From contig NZ_LT859959.1 of assembly GCF_900176205.1 (NCBI RefSeq), forward strand, positions 434,001 to 498,000: a DNA stretch of 64,000 nt, in the 5' to 3' direction. Below, piece after piece: positions 32,158 to 40,935 of the stretch (position 1 is its first letter; every line of letters starts with the position of its first letter). Source of the stretch: Bradyrhizobium sp. ORS 285 (GTDB lineage: Bacteria; Pseudomonadota; Alphaproteobacteria; Rhizobiales; Xanthobacteraceae). The notes under the pieces were generated by a model, which was not told where the DNA came from, ran no database searches, and worked only from the letters and a program-made list of their open reading frames with translations. The position numbers were made by a program, and so were the translations under genes.

Positions 32158-33177
32158 ATGAGGAAGACGCTTCTGGCGTTGGCGCTGGCTGCCGGTGTGA
32201 CCACCCCCGCGCTCGCGCAGGACAAGACGTTCGATCTGAAGATTTCGCACTGGGTCCCGGCCAGCCATCCGCTGCAGAAGGCGCTGGAGGATTGGGCCGC
32301 GTCGGTCGAGAAGGCCTCCGGCGGCACCATCAAGGGCAAGGTGTTCCCGGCGCAGCAGCTCGGCAAGGCGTTCGATCATTACGACATGGCGCGCGACGGC
32401 ATCGCCGATGTCACTTATGTGAACCCCGGCTATCAGCCCGGCCGTTTCCCGATCATCGGCGCCGGCGAGTTGCCGTTCCTGGTCTCCGACGCCAAGGGCG
32501 GCTCGGAAGGCCTGGACGCGTGGTACCGCAAATATGCCGAGAAGGAGATGAAGGACGTCAAATACTGCCTCGCCTTCGTGCATACGCCGTCCTCGCTGCA
32601 CACCCGGACCAAGAAGGTCACGATGCCCGAGGACCTCAAGGGCATGAAGATCCGCCCGGCGGATGCGACCATCGCGAATTTCGTCACCCAGCTCGGCGGC
32701 ACCAATGTGCAATCGTCGGCGCCGGAGGTGCGCGACATCATCGAGCGCGGTGTCGCCGACGGTGTGTTCTTCCCGGCCGGCTCCCTGGTGCTGTTCGGCG
32801 TCGACAAGGTCACCAAATTCCACATCGACGCCCCGATGTACGTCACGACCTTCGTCTTCGTCATGAACAAGGACAAGTACAACCAGATGTCGCCCGCGCA
32901 GAAGAAGGCGATCGACGACAACTGCAATACCGAGGCCGCAGGCAAGGTCGGCGAGCCCTGGGGCAAGTTCGAGGACGCCGGCGTCGACAAGATCAAGGCG
33001 GAAGCCGGCCAGGAGGTCTACAAGCTCACGCCCGAGCAGACCGCCGCCTGGAAGAAGGCCTCCGAGCCGCTGTTCAAGACCTGGGCCGACGGCGTCAAGA
33101 AGACCGGCGTCGACGCCGACGCCGCGATGACCGAGCTGAAAGCCTCGCTCGCCAAGTACAACGCCCTGGCGCAGTAA
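32158..33177 (+). CDS. tarP: TRAP transporter solute-binding protein (DctP family, TarP-like)
   Basis: A 339-residue periplasmic binding protein. MRKTLLALALAAGVTTPALA is a Sec signal peptide. The mature protein begins KTFDLKISHWVPASHPLQK, as usual for DctP proteins, and contains the carboxylate-binding Arg region GMKIRPADATIANF. Start has GGAGAGG upstream. It heads dctQ- and dctM-type genes. In R. palustris the equivalent TarPQM system, next to couAB, takes up hydroxycinnamates; the same gene order here supports that substrate by analogy. Confidence 0.85.
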   Translation: MRKTLLALALAAGVTTPALAQDKTFDLKISHWVPASHPLQKALEDWAASVEKASGGTIKGKVFPAQQLGKAFDHYDMARDGIADVTYVNPGYQPGRFPIIGAGELPFLVSDAKGGSEGLDAWYRKYAEKEMKDVKYCLAFVHTPSSLHTRTKKVTMPEDLKGMKIRPADATIANFVTQLGGTNVQSSAPEVRDIIERGVADGVFFPAGSLVLFGVDKVTKFHIDAPMYVTTFVFVMNKDKYNQMSPAQKKAIDDNCNTEAAGKVGEPWGKFEDAGVDKIKAEAGQEVYKLTPEQTAAWKKASEPLFKTWADGVKKTGVDADAAMTELKASLAKYNALAQ

Positions 33178-33454
33178 GGCCTTCGACCTAAGCTGTTTGC
33201 GCGGCAGACGGTGCGCCCCCTCTCCCCGTTCTTCACGGGGAGAGGGCGGGGGTGAGGGGCAGCGGCACGGGTGGTGCTCGCGGCCGAACCTGTAGACCTC
33301 CATCAGCGTGTTGCCGGGCGGCCGCCCCTCACCCCACCCCTCTCCCCGCCCTGGCGAAGCTGCGCTTCGCTAGGGCGAGGCGAGGGAGCCCACCGCCTGC
33401 TGCGCAGCAGCTCGCTTCAATTTGTCGGACGTTTGACTTGAGAACGGACACGCC
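33178..33454. repeat. Intergenic repeat elements (family C) between tarP and tarQ
   Basis: 33213-33265 holds CCCTCTCCCCGTTCTTCACG and GGGAGAGGGCGGGGGTGAGG. 33325-33372 holds CCCCTCACCCCACCCCTCTC followed by a TGCGCTTCGCTAGGGCGAGG hairpin. No gene is supported. The element splits the TRAP operon, so it is either transcribed or may act as an attenuator or processing site. Confidence 0.75.
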
Positions 33455-33964
33455 ATGCAGCGCGCCTTCATGGATCGGATCATCGACGGGATCGAGTGGA
33501 TCGCCGCGTTCTTCGTCGGCATCGTCGCGCTCGACATTTTTCTGTCGGTGCTGCTGCGCAATACGCTGAACTACGCGATCCCGGATTCGTTCGACATCGG
33601 CCGCATGCTGCTCGGCATCCTGATCTTCTGGGGCATCGCCGCGACATCGTATCGCGGCACCCACATCACCGTAGATCTCATCTGGGGCAATGTCGGCCCA
33701 CGCTACCAGCGCTGGATCGACATCTTCGCCACCCTGGTCCTGCTGTTCGTCGTCACCGTGCAGACCTGGACCCTGTTCGACAAGGTCCGCGGCACCTATG
33801 AGGACAACGTCCTCACCTTCGACCTGCACATGCCGACCTGGCCGTTCTTCGCCATCGCCTGGATCGGCGACGTCTCGGCGGTGCTCCTGATCGCCATCCG
33901 GACCTATCGCCTGATCTTCCATCCCGAGGAGATTCATGACCCTCACGTCAAGCCCACGGAGTAG
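33455..33964 (+). CDS. tarQ: TRAP transporter small permease (DctQ family, TarQ-like)
   Basis: A 169-residue inner-membrane protein with four hydrophobic helices (IEWIAAFFVGIVALDIFLSV, MLLGILIFWGIAAT, WIDIFATLVLLFVVTVQTW, FFAIAWIGDVSAVLLIAI). The conserved DctQ segment SYRGTHITVDLIW lies between helices 2 and 3. It sits between the binding protein and the large permease, the standard TRAP order. The last codons run within 6 bp of the dctM start. Confidence 0.9.
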   Translation: MQRAFMDRIIDGIEWIAAFFVGIVALDIFLSVLLRNTLNYAIPDSFDIGRMLLGILIFWGIAATSYRGTHITVDLIWGNVGPRYQRWIDIFATLVLLFVVTVQTWTLFDKVRGTYEDNVLTFDLHMPTWPFFAIAWIGDVSAVLLIAIRTYRLIFHPEEIHDPHVKPTE

Positions 33965-33970
33965 TGCCGC

Positions 33971-35290
33971 ATGAGCACGGATGCGGTCGCCGTCATCGGC
34001 TTTGTTGCGCTGTTCGCCCTGATGCTCCTGCGCGTGCCCGTCGGCATGGCGATGGGCCTCGTCGGCGTCTCCGGCTTCGCTTATCTCGTCAACGGCACGG
34101 CGGCGCTGAAGCTGGTCGGCCAGACCTCGATGCGCACGGTCACGGACTACACGTTCGGCGTGATTCCGATGTTCCTGTTGATGGGAACGTTCGTCTCCAA
34201 CTCCGGCATGAGCCGTGAGCTGTTCCGCGCCGCCAACGGCTTCGTCGGCCATCTCCGCGGCGGCCTGGGGATCGCCACCGTCGCCGCCTGCGGCGGCTTC
34301 GCCGCGATCTGCGGCTCGTCGGTGGCGACCGCCGCGACCTTCTCGGCGGTGGCCTATCCGGAGATGCGCCGCTTCGGCTATCCGCAATCCTTCGCCACCG
34401 GCGTCATCGCCGCCGGCGGCACGCTCGGTGCCATGCTGCCGCCGTCGACCGTGCTCGCGGTCTACGGCATCATCACCGAGCAGGACATCGGCAAGCTGTT
34501 CATCGCCGGCATCATCCCGGGCCTGCTGGCGATGACGATGTACATGATCACCATTACGGTGATCGGCAAGGTCAGGCCGGATTTCCTGCCCAAGGGCGAG
34601 GCGCCGCCGTGGCGCGAGCGTATCGCGGGGCTGAAGGGCATCTGGGCGCCGGTGCTGCTGTTCCTGTTCGTGATCGGCGGCCTCTATGGCCTGCCGTTCC
34701 TGCCGCGCTTCACCCCGACCGAGGCCGGTGGCGTCGGCGCCACCGGCGCGTTCCTGATCGGCGTGTTCACCGGGCGGCTCGACAAGGAGAAGATCCTGGC
34801 CTCGCTGCTGCAGGCGACACGCACCGCGGCCGCCGTGTTCACCGTGCTGATCGGCGCGCTGATCTTCGGCTATTTCCTCACGGTGACGCAGACGCCGCAG
34901 AAGGTCACGGAATTCCTCACCGGCCTCGGCCTCGGCCCCTACGGCGTGCTGGCGCTGATCATGGTGATGTATCTCGTGCTCGGCTGCCTGATGGACGCCA
35001 TGGCGATGATCATCCTGACCGTGCCGATCATCTTCCCGGTGATCTCGCATCTCGGTTTCGATCCGATCTGGTTCGGCGTCATCATCGTCATGACCGTCGA
35101 GCTCGGCCTGATCCATCCGCCGGTCGGCATGAACGTGTTCGTGATCAAATCGGTGGTGAAGGACGTGTCATTCTCCACGATCTTCAAGGGCGTGCTGCCC
35201 TTCGTCGCCACCGATTTGATCCGGCTGGTGATCCTGATCGCCTTCCCGCTGCTCGCCACCTGGCTGCCGCAACAGATGATGAACCGATGA
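33971..35290 (+). CDS. tarM: TRAP transporter large permease (DctM family, TarM-like)
   Basis: A 439-residue inner-membrane protein with about twelve hydrophobic segments. Family blocks are VPVGMAMGLVGVSGFAYL, FGVIPMFLLMGTFVSNSGM, GGLGIATVAACGGFAAICGS, GGTLGAMLPPSTVLAVYG and ELGLIHPPVGMNVFVI. It couples substrate import to the sodium or proton gradient. Its stop overlaps the ATG of the DUF3237 gene (ATGA), so that protein is co-translated. Confidence 0.93.
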   Translation: MSTDAVAVIGFVALFALMLLRVPVGMAMGLVGVSGFAYLVNGTAALKLVGQTSMRTVTDYTFGVIPMFLLMGTFVSNSGMSRELFRAANGFVGHLRGGLGIATVAACGGFAAICGSSVATAATFSAVAYPEMRRFGYPQSFATGVIAAGGTLGAMLPPSTVLAVYGIITEQDIGKLFIAGIIPGLLAMTMYMITITVIGKVRPDFLPKGEAPPWRERIAGLKGIWAPVLLFLFVIGGLYGLPFLPRFTPTEAGGVGATGAFLIGVFTGRLDKEKILASLLQATRTAAAVFTVLIGALIFGYFLTVTQTPQKVTEFLTGLGLGPYGVLALIMVMYLVLGCLMDAMAMIILTVPIIFPVISHLGFDPIWFGVIIVMTVELGLIHPPVGMNVFVIKSVVKDVSFSTIFKGVLPFVATDLIRLVILIAFPLLATWLPQQMMNR

Positions 35291-35766
35291 CCACGCCCGT
35301 TCTCGACACCCGCTACGTCTTCACCCTCACGGTCATGATCGGCGCCGTCACCTCGGCCGGCGAGACCGGCATCGGCGTGCGCCGGATCATTCCGATCCAT
35401 GGCGGCGAGGTGAAGGGTCCGGGCCTGAACGGCGAGGGCGTCAGCGGCAAGATCTGCAATTTCGGCGCCGACTTCCAGGTGATCCGTCCCAACGAGCTGA
35501 TCGACCTCGAAGCCAAATACGGCTTCGAGACCGACGACGGCGCCACCATCTATGTCGAGAACCGCGGCATCCGCTTCGGACCGGTCGACTTGCTGCAGAA
35601 GCTGAAGCGCGGCGAGCCCGTCGACCCCAAGCTGATCTACTTCCGCACCCACCCGCGCTTCGAGACCGGGCACGAGAAATATCGCTGGCTGATGGAGCAC
35701 GTCTTCGTCGGCTCGGCCGCGCGGCATGCAGACCGCGTCATCATCGACGTGCACGTGGTGCTGTAG
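35287..35766 (+). CDS. DUF3237 domain protein
   Basis: A 159-residue soluble protein of the DUF3237 (UPF0311) family: RYVFTLTVMIGAVTSAGETG, then RRIIPIHGGEVKGPGLNGE, ADFQVIRPNELIDLEAKYGF, and THPRFETGHEKYRWLMEHVF. Function of the family is not established. The ATG overlaps the stop of tarM, and a gene of this type sits at the same place in the R. palustris tar-cou locus as I recall, so it probably belongs to hydroxycinnamate metabolism. It could bind or modify an aromatic substrate, which is speculation. Confidence 0.85.
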   Translation: MTTPVLDTRYVFTLTVMIGAVTSAGETGIGVRRIIPIHGGEVKGPGLNGEGVSGKICNFGADFQVIRPNELIDLEAKYGFETDDGATIYVENRGIRFGPVDLLQKLKRGEPVDPKLIYFRTHPRFETGHEKYRWLMEHVFVGSAARHADRVIIDVHVVL

Positions 35767-36090
35767 GCCGGCCTGTCTGCCTCACACTCCGTCATTGCGA
35801 GCGCAGCGACGTGTCCGCCGAAGCTCGAAGAGCGAAGGCGGAAGCAATCCAGGGCCGGGGCGGGACTCTGGATTGCTTCGTCGCGGAGCCTGTCATCGGG
35901 CCGCGCTTTGCGCGGACCGGTTGGTTCCTTGCAATAAGGGTGTCTGTGGCTCCGTCATGGCCGGGCTTGTCCCGGCCATCCACGTGGTGCGGCATCCTGG
36001 GAGCGACGTGGATGCCCGGGACAAGCCCGGGCATGACGGAGTGACTAACTGACAGGATCGTTCGGGGCCGAATTCCTGGAAGACGTCCGA
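35767..36090. repeat. Gene-free interval with two palindromic elements (families F and B)
   Basis: 35790-35935 is family F: GTCATTGCGAGCGCAGCGAC...GGAAGCAATCCAG, mirrored by CTGGATTGCTTCGTCGCGGA. 35952-36041 is family B: GTCATGGCCGGGCTTGTCCC...CATCCACGTGG, mirrored by GACGTGGATGCCCGGGACAAG...GGGCATGACGG. No gene is supported. Confidence 0.8.
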
Positions 36091-36417
36091 TCAGTCCTCG
36101 TCGTCCCAGCTCGAGGCGCGGCCATAGCCGCCATGGTCGCAATTGCGGTCGCGGTAGACAGGCACGTAGCGGTGACGCTCATAGCCGTAGCCGTCATACG
36201 CCGCGTCACGATAGTGGGAGCGGTAGACCGGGGCGGGCTCATAGGCTTGCGCTTCCGATGCGATGGCGCCGCCGACGAGGGCGCCAACCAGAAGACCTCC
36301 GATGAGCGCCGCGTTGCGGCCGTCATGTGCCTGGGCCGGCGCCGCGCCGGCGAGCAAAGTGGCAGTCACGGCGAGCGCGGCGACGCCGCCAGCGAGAGAA
36401 GTCTTCAGCGAAACCAT
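36091..36417 (-). CDS. Small secreted glycine-zipper-like protein
   Basis: A 108-residue exported protein. MVSLKTSLAGGVAALAVTAT plus LLAGAAPAQA forms a Sec signal peptide. Next comes a hydrophobic Gly-rich segment (ALIGGLLVGALVGGAIASEA) resembling a glycine-zipper, then a Tyr/Arg-rich tail (YRSHYRDAAYDGYGYERHRY) ending DRNCDHGGYGRASSWDDED. The start at 36417 has GGAGGGG just upstream. Function unknown; it may associate with the envelope. Similar small secreted proteins are frequent in Bradyrhizobium. Confidence 0.8.
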   Translation of the reverse strand: MVSLKTSLAGGVAALAVTATLLAGAAPAQAHDGRNAALIGGLLVGALVGGAIASEAQAYEPAPVYRSHYRDAAYDGYGYERHRYVPVYRDRNCDHGGYGRASSWDDED

Positions 36418-37440
36418 GGTCCCCTCCATTGGGAAGTGTGGTGACGATGATGTTCTACGCGGTCCGCTTTGAAGCGGTGCTGAATGTGATGTTGTCGGCC
36501 GTTCATGTGCCCCACCGAGCTGGCTGGAGGTGAGCAAGACATTTCGCCCTCGTCCAGGGCAGGCCTTGGCGGCCAGCCGGGGTTCGACGAGCGCGTGGTG
36601 CTGTGGGCGACGCTGTCGGCCCAAAACATTGGTGTCGTCCCTGCGAACGCAGGGACCCATAATCCCGGTCACCTATTGGGATACGAAGCTGGTCCGGCAT
36701 CTTGCCTCACAACATCTCCCTGGGTTATGGGCCCCTGCGTTCGCAGGGACGACAGCGGAGGACTGCGAGGCGCCGGTAGGCGACATTCGGCGTATTCGAT
36801 AAAAAATAAATATGTTGCTGTTTGTCGGAATTCATGGTTCACTCCCGTCATCCCGTCCCAAGCTGAGGGGCGTTGCGCGCGATCGTCACGACACGCGGGG
36901 CGGGGAGCGGTGGCCGCGATCATGCCGCAGCGTGGGCGAGAGCTCGCGCGGACGAACGGCGTGGCGCGGACGTGAAGTCGCAGCGTGCTGGCACCCCGAC
37001 GCTGGTGTCCCGCGCAATGCGCAAGCATTGTCGCGAATGGTGGCCAACAAGCCCGGCGCACCAGGCAGACTGCGTATAAGCGTGAAGACCATCGCGCAGG
37101 GAAGGCCGGGCGTGTCTCGGCTGCACCTGTGGTACCTGCCGCCTGCATTTTTGTTAGCAGGCGGGCCGCAGGCGCCAGCCGGCGCCTGGCCTTCCCTGCG
37201 CCCTCTGCACATGAGGGTGAACGACGAGCAAGCCCCGGGCGCGAATCCGCCGCGGGAATGCCGCATCATGTCATTTGCCTTTGCGCCGACGCGCCTTACG
37301 ATGCGGCCCGCGTCGCCTCGCGTAGTTCATTCCGGCGCCGCTCATTTTGCATTGCACAACACGATCTCGGGCGCCGCTTATTGACTCCTGCCGAGATCGT
37401 TATAAAACATAACTATTCTGAATAGGACACAATAGATCCC
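36418..37440. repeat. 1-kb gene-free region with repeat copies and a nested inverted repeat
   Basis: Positions 36632-36754 hold a family A variant (GTCGTCCCTGCGAACGCAGG and mirrored CCTGCGTTCGCAGGGACGAC). Positions ~36860-37270 look like a dispersed Bradyrhizobium repeat whose spurious translations (for example LHLWYLPPAF) I recall seeing often; this is from memory. At 37094-37107 and 37188-37201 there is a perfect 14-bp inverted repeat, GCGCAGGGAAGGCC / GGCCTTCCCTGCGC, enclosing another hairpin at 37170-37187. Positions 37390-37440 are the AT-rich promoter of couA. ORFs here have no consistent frame use and are not called. Confidence 0.7.
37399..37425. promoter_or_regulatory. Tandem AT-rich palindromes before couA (candidate CouR operator)
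   Basis: GTTAT-AAAAC-ATAAC (37399-37413) overlaps CTATTC-T-GAATAG (37413-37425) by one base; both have exact mirror arms. They lie 16-42 bp upstream of the couA ATG, where a MarR repressor would block transcription. In R. palustris CouR represses couAB and releases DNA on binding p-coumaroyl-CoA. The match to the known CouR site was not checked. Confidence 0.55.
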
Positions 37441-38241
37441 ATGGGAAACGCCGACACGACGCCAGCAGGCGATCCGTCTCTGCTGCAGATCGAACAGCAG
37501 GGCGCCGTCCTGACCATCGGGCTCAACCGCCCGGCCAAGCGCAATGCGCTGAATGACGGCATCATCCTCGCGATCGGCGAGTGCTTCACCTCTCTGCCCG
37601 ACGACATCCGCTGCGTCGTGATCCACGGCCTCGGCGACAATTTCTCCTCCGGCCTCGATCTCTCCGAACTGCGCGAGCGCGACGCCACCGAGGGCTTGGT
37701 GCATTCGCAGATGTGGCACCGGGTGTTCGACCGCATCCAATATTGCCGCGTCCCGGTGATCGCCGCGCTCAAGGGCGCGGTGATCGGCGGCGGCCTCGAG
37801 CTCGCCTGCGCCGCGCATATCCGCGTCGCCGAGCCTTCCGCCTATTTCGCGCTGCCCGAGGGCCAGCGCGGCATCTTCGTCGGTGGTGGCGGCTCGGTGC
37901 GGCTGCCGCGCCTGATCGGCGTCGCCCGCATGATGGACATGATGCTCACCGGCCGCGTCTATTCGGCGACCGAAGGCTCGTCCTACGGCTTCGCGCAATA
38001 TCTGGTCGAGGCCGGCGCCGCCATGACCAAGGCGCTGGAGCTCGCGGCCAAGATCGCGAACAACGCGCCGCTGACGAACTTCGCCGTGCTGCAGGCGCTG
38101 CCGATGATCGCGGAAGCCAATCCGCAGACCGGCCTCTTGATGGAATCGCTGATGGCCACAGTCGCGCAGAGCGACAAGGAGGCCAAGGGCCGCATCCGCG
38201 CCTTCCTCGATCACAAGACAGCCAAAGTGAAGCCGACGTGA
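37441..38241 (+). CDS. couA: Enoyl-CoA hydratase family, hydroxycinnamoyl-CoA hydratase-lyase-like
   Basis: A 266-residue crotonase-family protein. Motifs: LNRPAKRNALNDG, GLGDNFSSGLDLSELRER (near 62-79), ALKGAVIGGGLELACAAH (near 110-127) and FALPEGQRGIFVGGGGSVRL. The Glu in LPEGQRG is the second catalytic acid. It is followed one base later by the CoA ligase couB, the arrangement of R. palustris couAB, where CouA hydrates p-coumaroyl-CoA and splits it to 4-hydroxybenzaldehyde and acetyl-CoA. Function is by synteny and family. Confidence 0.82.
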   Translation: MGNADTTPAGDPSLLQIEQQGAVLTIGLNRPAKRNALNDGIILAIGECFTSLPDDIRCVVIHGLGDNFSSGLDLSELRERDATEGLVHSQMWHRVFDRIQYCRVPVIAALKGAVIGGGLELACAAHIRVAEPSAYFALPEGQRGIFVGGGGSVRLPRLIGVARMMDMMLTGRVYSATEGSSYGFAQYLVEAGAAMTKALELAAKIANNAPLTNFAVLQALPMIAEANPQTGLLMESLMATVAQSDKEAKGRIRAFLDHKTAKVKPT

Positions 38242-38242
38242 C

Positions 38243-40144
38243 ATGACCGCGCAAACAACAAAAATCACACAGGGGGGAACGGACAACACGGCGAGGAGCG
38301 CCAGTGTTCATCCGTTGCGCGCCATCTCGTTCAATGATCCCGTCGTCGATGTCGAGCGCCGCGACGACGGCACCATCTATCTCCGGCCGAAGCAGCCGCT
38401 TGGCGATTTCCCGCAGCGGATCACCGACCGGCTGCATCACTTCGCCAAGGAAGCGCCGGAGCGCGTTTTCATGGCCGAGCGCGTCGGTCCCGAGGGCTGG
38501 CGCGAGCTGAGCTACGGCACCTTGCTGGCGGCGAGCCGGCACATCGCCTCCGGCCTGCTCGCCCGCGGCCTGTCGCCGGACCGCCCGGTGATGATCCTCT
38601 CCGGCAATTCGATCGACCATGCACTCGTCGCGTTCGGCTCGCTCTATGCCGGCGTGCCGTTCTGCCCGGTGTCGCCGGCCTATTCGCTGGTGTCGCGCGA
38701 CTACGGCAAGCTCGCTTATCTGATGAAGCTGCTGACGCCGGGCCTCGTGTTCGTCGATGACGCCGACAAGTTCGCGGACGCTCTGATCGCCAACGTGCCC
38801 GAGGGCGTCGAGATCGTGGCCTCGTTCGGTGAGGTGCCGGGCCGCAAGGTCACGATGCTGTCCGAGCTGATCGCCTCGCCACTGTTCGCCGGCCTCGATG
38901 CCATCAATGACAAGATCGGCCCGGACACGATCGCGAAATTCCTGCTGACCTCGGGCTCGACCGGCAACCCCAAGGCCGTCATCAACACCCAGCGCATGAT
39001 CTGCGCCAACCAGGTGATGATCCGCGAGACGCTCGCCTTCCTGAAGGACGAGCCGCCCGTCATCATCGACTGGCTGCCGTGGAATCACACCTTCGGCGGC
39101 AACCACAACATCGGCCTGACCCTGTTCAACGGCGGCTCGATGTATCTCGATCAGGGCAAGCCGGTGCCCGGCGGCATCGAGGAGACGGTGCGGAATCTGC
39201 GCGAGATCTCGCCGACCGTCTATTTCAACGTCCCCAAGGGCTACGAGTCGCTGCTGCCGTATTTCCGCGAGGACCCCGGCCTGCGGAAGACCTTCTTCCG
39301 CCGCCTGCACGCGATGTTCTTCTCCGGTGCCGCGCTCGCGCCGCACGTCTGGAACGAGCTCGACGAGCTCTCGGTGTCCGAGACGGGATATCGCGTGCCG
39401 ATGCTCACCGGCCTCGGCTCGACGGAAACCGCGCCGTTCTTCATGTCGGTCAATCCGCGCACCAGCCGCTCCGGCCACGTTGGTTTGCCAGTGCCCGGCA
39501 ACGAGGCCAAGCTCGTGCCCAACAACGGCAAGATGGAAGTGCGCGCCAAGGGCCCGAACGTCACGCCGGGCTATTGGCGTCTGCCCGAAGTCTCTGCCGC
39601 TGCCTTCGACTCCGAAGGCTACTACCAGATGGGCGACGCGCTGAAACCCGCCGATCCCAACGACTTCAACGCCGGCTTCGATTTCGACGGCCGCGTCGCC
39701 GAGGATTTCAAGCTGGCGTCCGGCACCTGGGTCTCGGTGGGGCCACTCAGAGCGCGCTTCATCGCCGCTTGCGCGCCGCTGGCGCGCGACGTCGTCATCG
39801 CCGGCATCAACCGCGACGAGATCGCCGCCATCGTCGTGCTCGATCTCGACGGTTGCCGGCTGATCAACGCGACATTGCCGTTCGACGATCTCGCCGAAAC
39901 CGCGTCGGATCCGCTGATCGTGGCCGCGTTCCGCGAGCGCTTCGCCAAATTCCTGAAGACCGCGACAGGCTCATCGACGCGGATCACGCGCGCGGTGCTG
40001 CTCGGCCTGCCGCTGTCGATCGACAAGGGCGAGGTCACCGACAAGGGCTCGATCAACCAGCGCGCCGTGTTGGAGAACCGCAAGGACCTGATCGAGCGCA
40101 TCTACGCGTCGACGCCGGACGACGACATCATCGTCGCCGGCTGA
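38243..40144 (+). CDS. couB: Hydroxycinnamate (feruloyl/p-coumaroyl)-CoA ligase
   Basis: A 633-residue adenylate-forming ligase of the feruloyl-CoA synthetase group. P-loop FLLTSGSTGNPKAVINTQR, then IIDWLPWNHTFGGNHN, GLGSTETAPFF and GRVAEDFKLASGTWVSVGPL; the C-terminal lysine region is DKGEVTDKGSINQR. It is paralogous to the ligase at 13702 and shares the same family-specific blocks. The start lies one base after the couA stop. Expected reaction: p-coumarate (or ferulate, caffeate, cinnamate) + ATP + CoA to the aryl-CoA. This product is also the type of donor used by BraI/RpaI-class synthases. Confidence 0.88.
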   Translation: MTAQTTKITQGGTDNTARSASVHPLRAISFNDPVVDVERRDDGTIYLRPKQPLGDFPQRITDRLHHFAKEAPERVFMAERVGPEGWRELSYGTLLAASRHIASGLLARGLSPDRPVMILSGNSIDHALVAFGSLYAGVPFCPVSPAYSLVSRDYGKLAYLMKLLTPGLVFVDDADKFADALIANVPEGVEIVASFGEVPGRKVTMLSELIASPLFAGLDAINDKIGPDTIAKFLLTSGSTGNPKAVINTQRMICANQVMIRETLAFLKDEPPVIIDWLPWNHTFGGNHNIGLTLFNGGSMYLDQGKPVPGGIEETVRNLREISPTVYFNVPKGYESLLPYFREDPGLRKTFFRRLHAMFFSGAALAPHVWNELDELSVSETGYRVPMLTGLGSTETAPFFMSVNPRTSRSGHVGLPVPGNEAKLVPNNGKMEVRAKGPNVTPGYWRLPEVSAAAFDSEGYYQMGDALKPADPNDFNAGFDFDGRVAEDFKLASGTWVSVGPLRARFIAACAPLARDVVIAGINRDEIAAIVVLDLDGCRLINATLPFDDLAETASDPLIVAAFRERFAKFLKTATGSSTRITRAVLLGLPLSIDKGEVTDKGSINQRAVLENRKDLIERIYASTPDDDIIVAG

Positions 40145-40170
40145 TCAACGAAATTAAGGGAGAGACGAAC

Positions 40171-40935
40171 ATGTTGTTGAAGGATCAGGCCGCCATCGTC
40201 ACCGGCGGTGCGTCGGGCCTCGGCGCCGCCACCGCCCGCAAGCTCGCCGCGCAGGGCGCCAAGGTCGCCGTGTTCGATCTCAATGCCAAGCTGGCGGAAG
40301 AGGTCGCCGCTGAGATCAAGGGCGTGCCGGTGATCTGCGACGTCTCCGACGCCGCCGGCGCGGAAGCCGCCGTGGCCAAGGCGGTCGAGGCGCTCGGCCA
40401 GCAGCCGCGCGTGCTGGTGAACTGCGCCGGCATCGGCGTCGCCAAGCGCGTCGTCGGCCGCGACGGCCCGATGGCGCTGTCGGATTTCGAGAAGGTGATC
40501 AAGGTCAACCTGATCGGCTCGTTCAACATGCTCAGGCTGGTCACTAACGGCATGACCAAGCTGGAGCCGCAGGCGACCGGCGAGCGCGGCGTCGTCATCA
40601 ACACCGCCTCCGTCGCCGCCTATGACGGCCAGATCGGGCAATCAGCCTATTCGGCCTCGAAGGGCGGCATCGTCGGCATGACCCTGCCGATCGCCCGCGA
40701 ACTCGCGCAGTTCGGCATCCGCGTGCTGACCATCGCGCCCGGCCTGTTCCTGACCCCGCTGCTCGCCAACCTGCCGCAGGAAGCCCAGGACTCGCTCGCC
40801 GCCGCGATCCCGTTCCCGCGCCGCCTCGGCCACGCCGACGAGTTCGCCGCGCTGGCGCTGCACATGGTCGAGAATCCCTACCTCAACGGCGAAGTCGTGC
40901 GCCTCGACGGCTCGCTCCGCATGGCGCCGAAGTGA
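40171..40935 (+). CDS. SDR-type 3-hydroxyacyl-CoA dehydrogenase paralog
   Basis: A 254-residue short-chain dehydrogenase closely similar to the gene at 11943. TGGASGLG NAD motif, LVNCAGIG, NTASVAAYDGQIGQSAYSAS with Tyr-x-x-x-Lys, and APGLFLTPLL. GGGAGAG precedes the ATG. It lies 26 bp after couB, so it is part of the same operon. In this setting it may oxidise the 3-hydroxy-3-aryl-propionyl-CoA formed by hydration, giving a beta-oxidative alternative to the CouA lyase step; this is inference. Confidence 0.9.
   Translation: MLLKDQAAIVTGGASGLGAATARKLAAQGAKVAVFDLNAKLAEEVAAEIKGVPVICDVSDAAGAEAAVAKAVEALGQQPRVLVNCAGIGVAKRVVGRDGPMALSDFEKVIKVNLIGSFNMLRLVTNGMTKLEPQATGERGVVINTASVAAYDGQIGQSAYSASKGGIVGMTLPIARELAQFGIRVLTIAPGLFLTPLLANLPQEAQDSLAAAIPFPRRLGHADEFAALALHMVENPYLNGEVVRLDGSLRMAPK

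Noticed and set aside
36812..37425. Several 120-190 residue ORFs in both strands
   Set aside because: Frames conflict, contain repeat-derived peptides, and none has a ribosome site or a domain. I treat the region as repetitive non-coding DNA.
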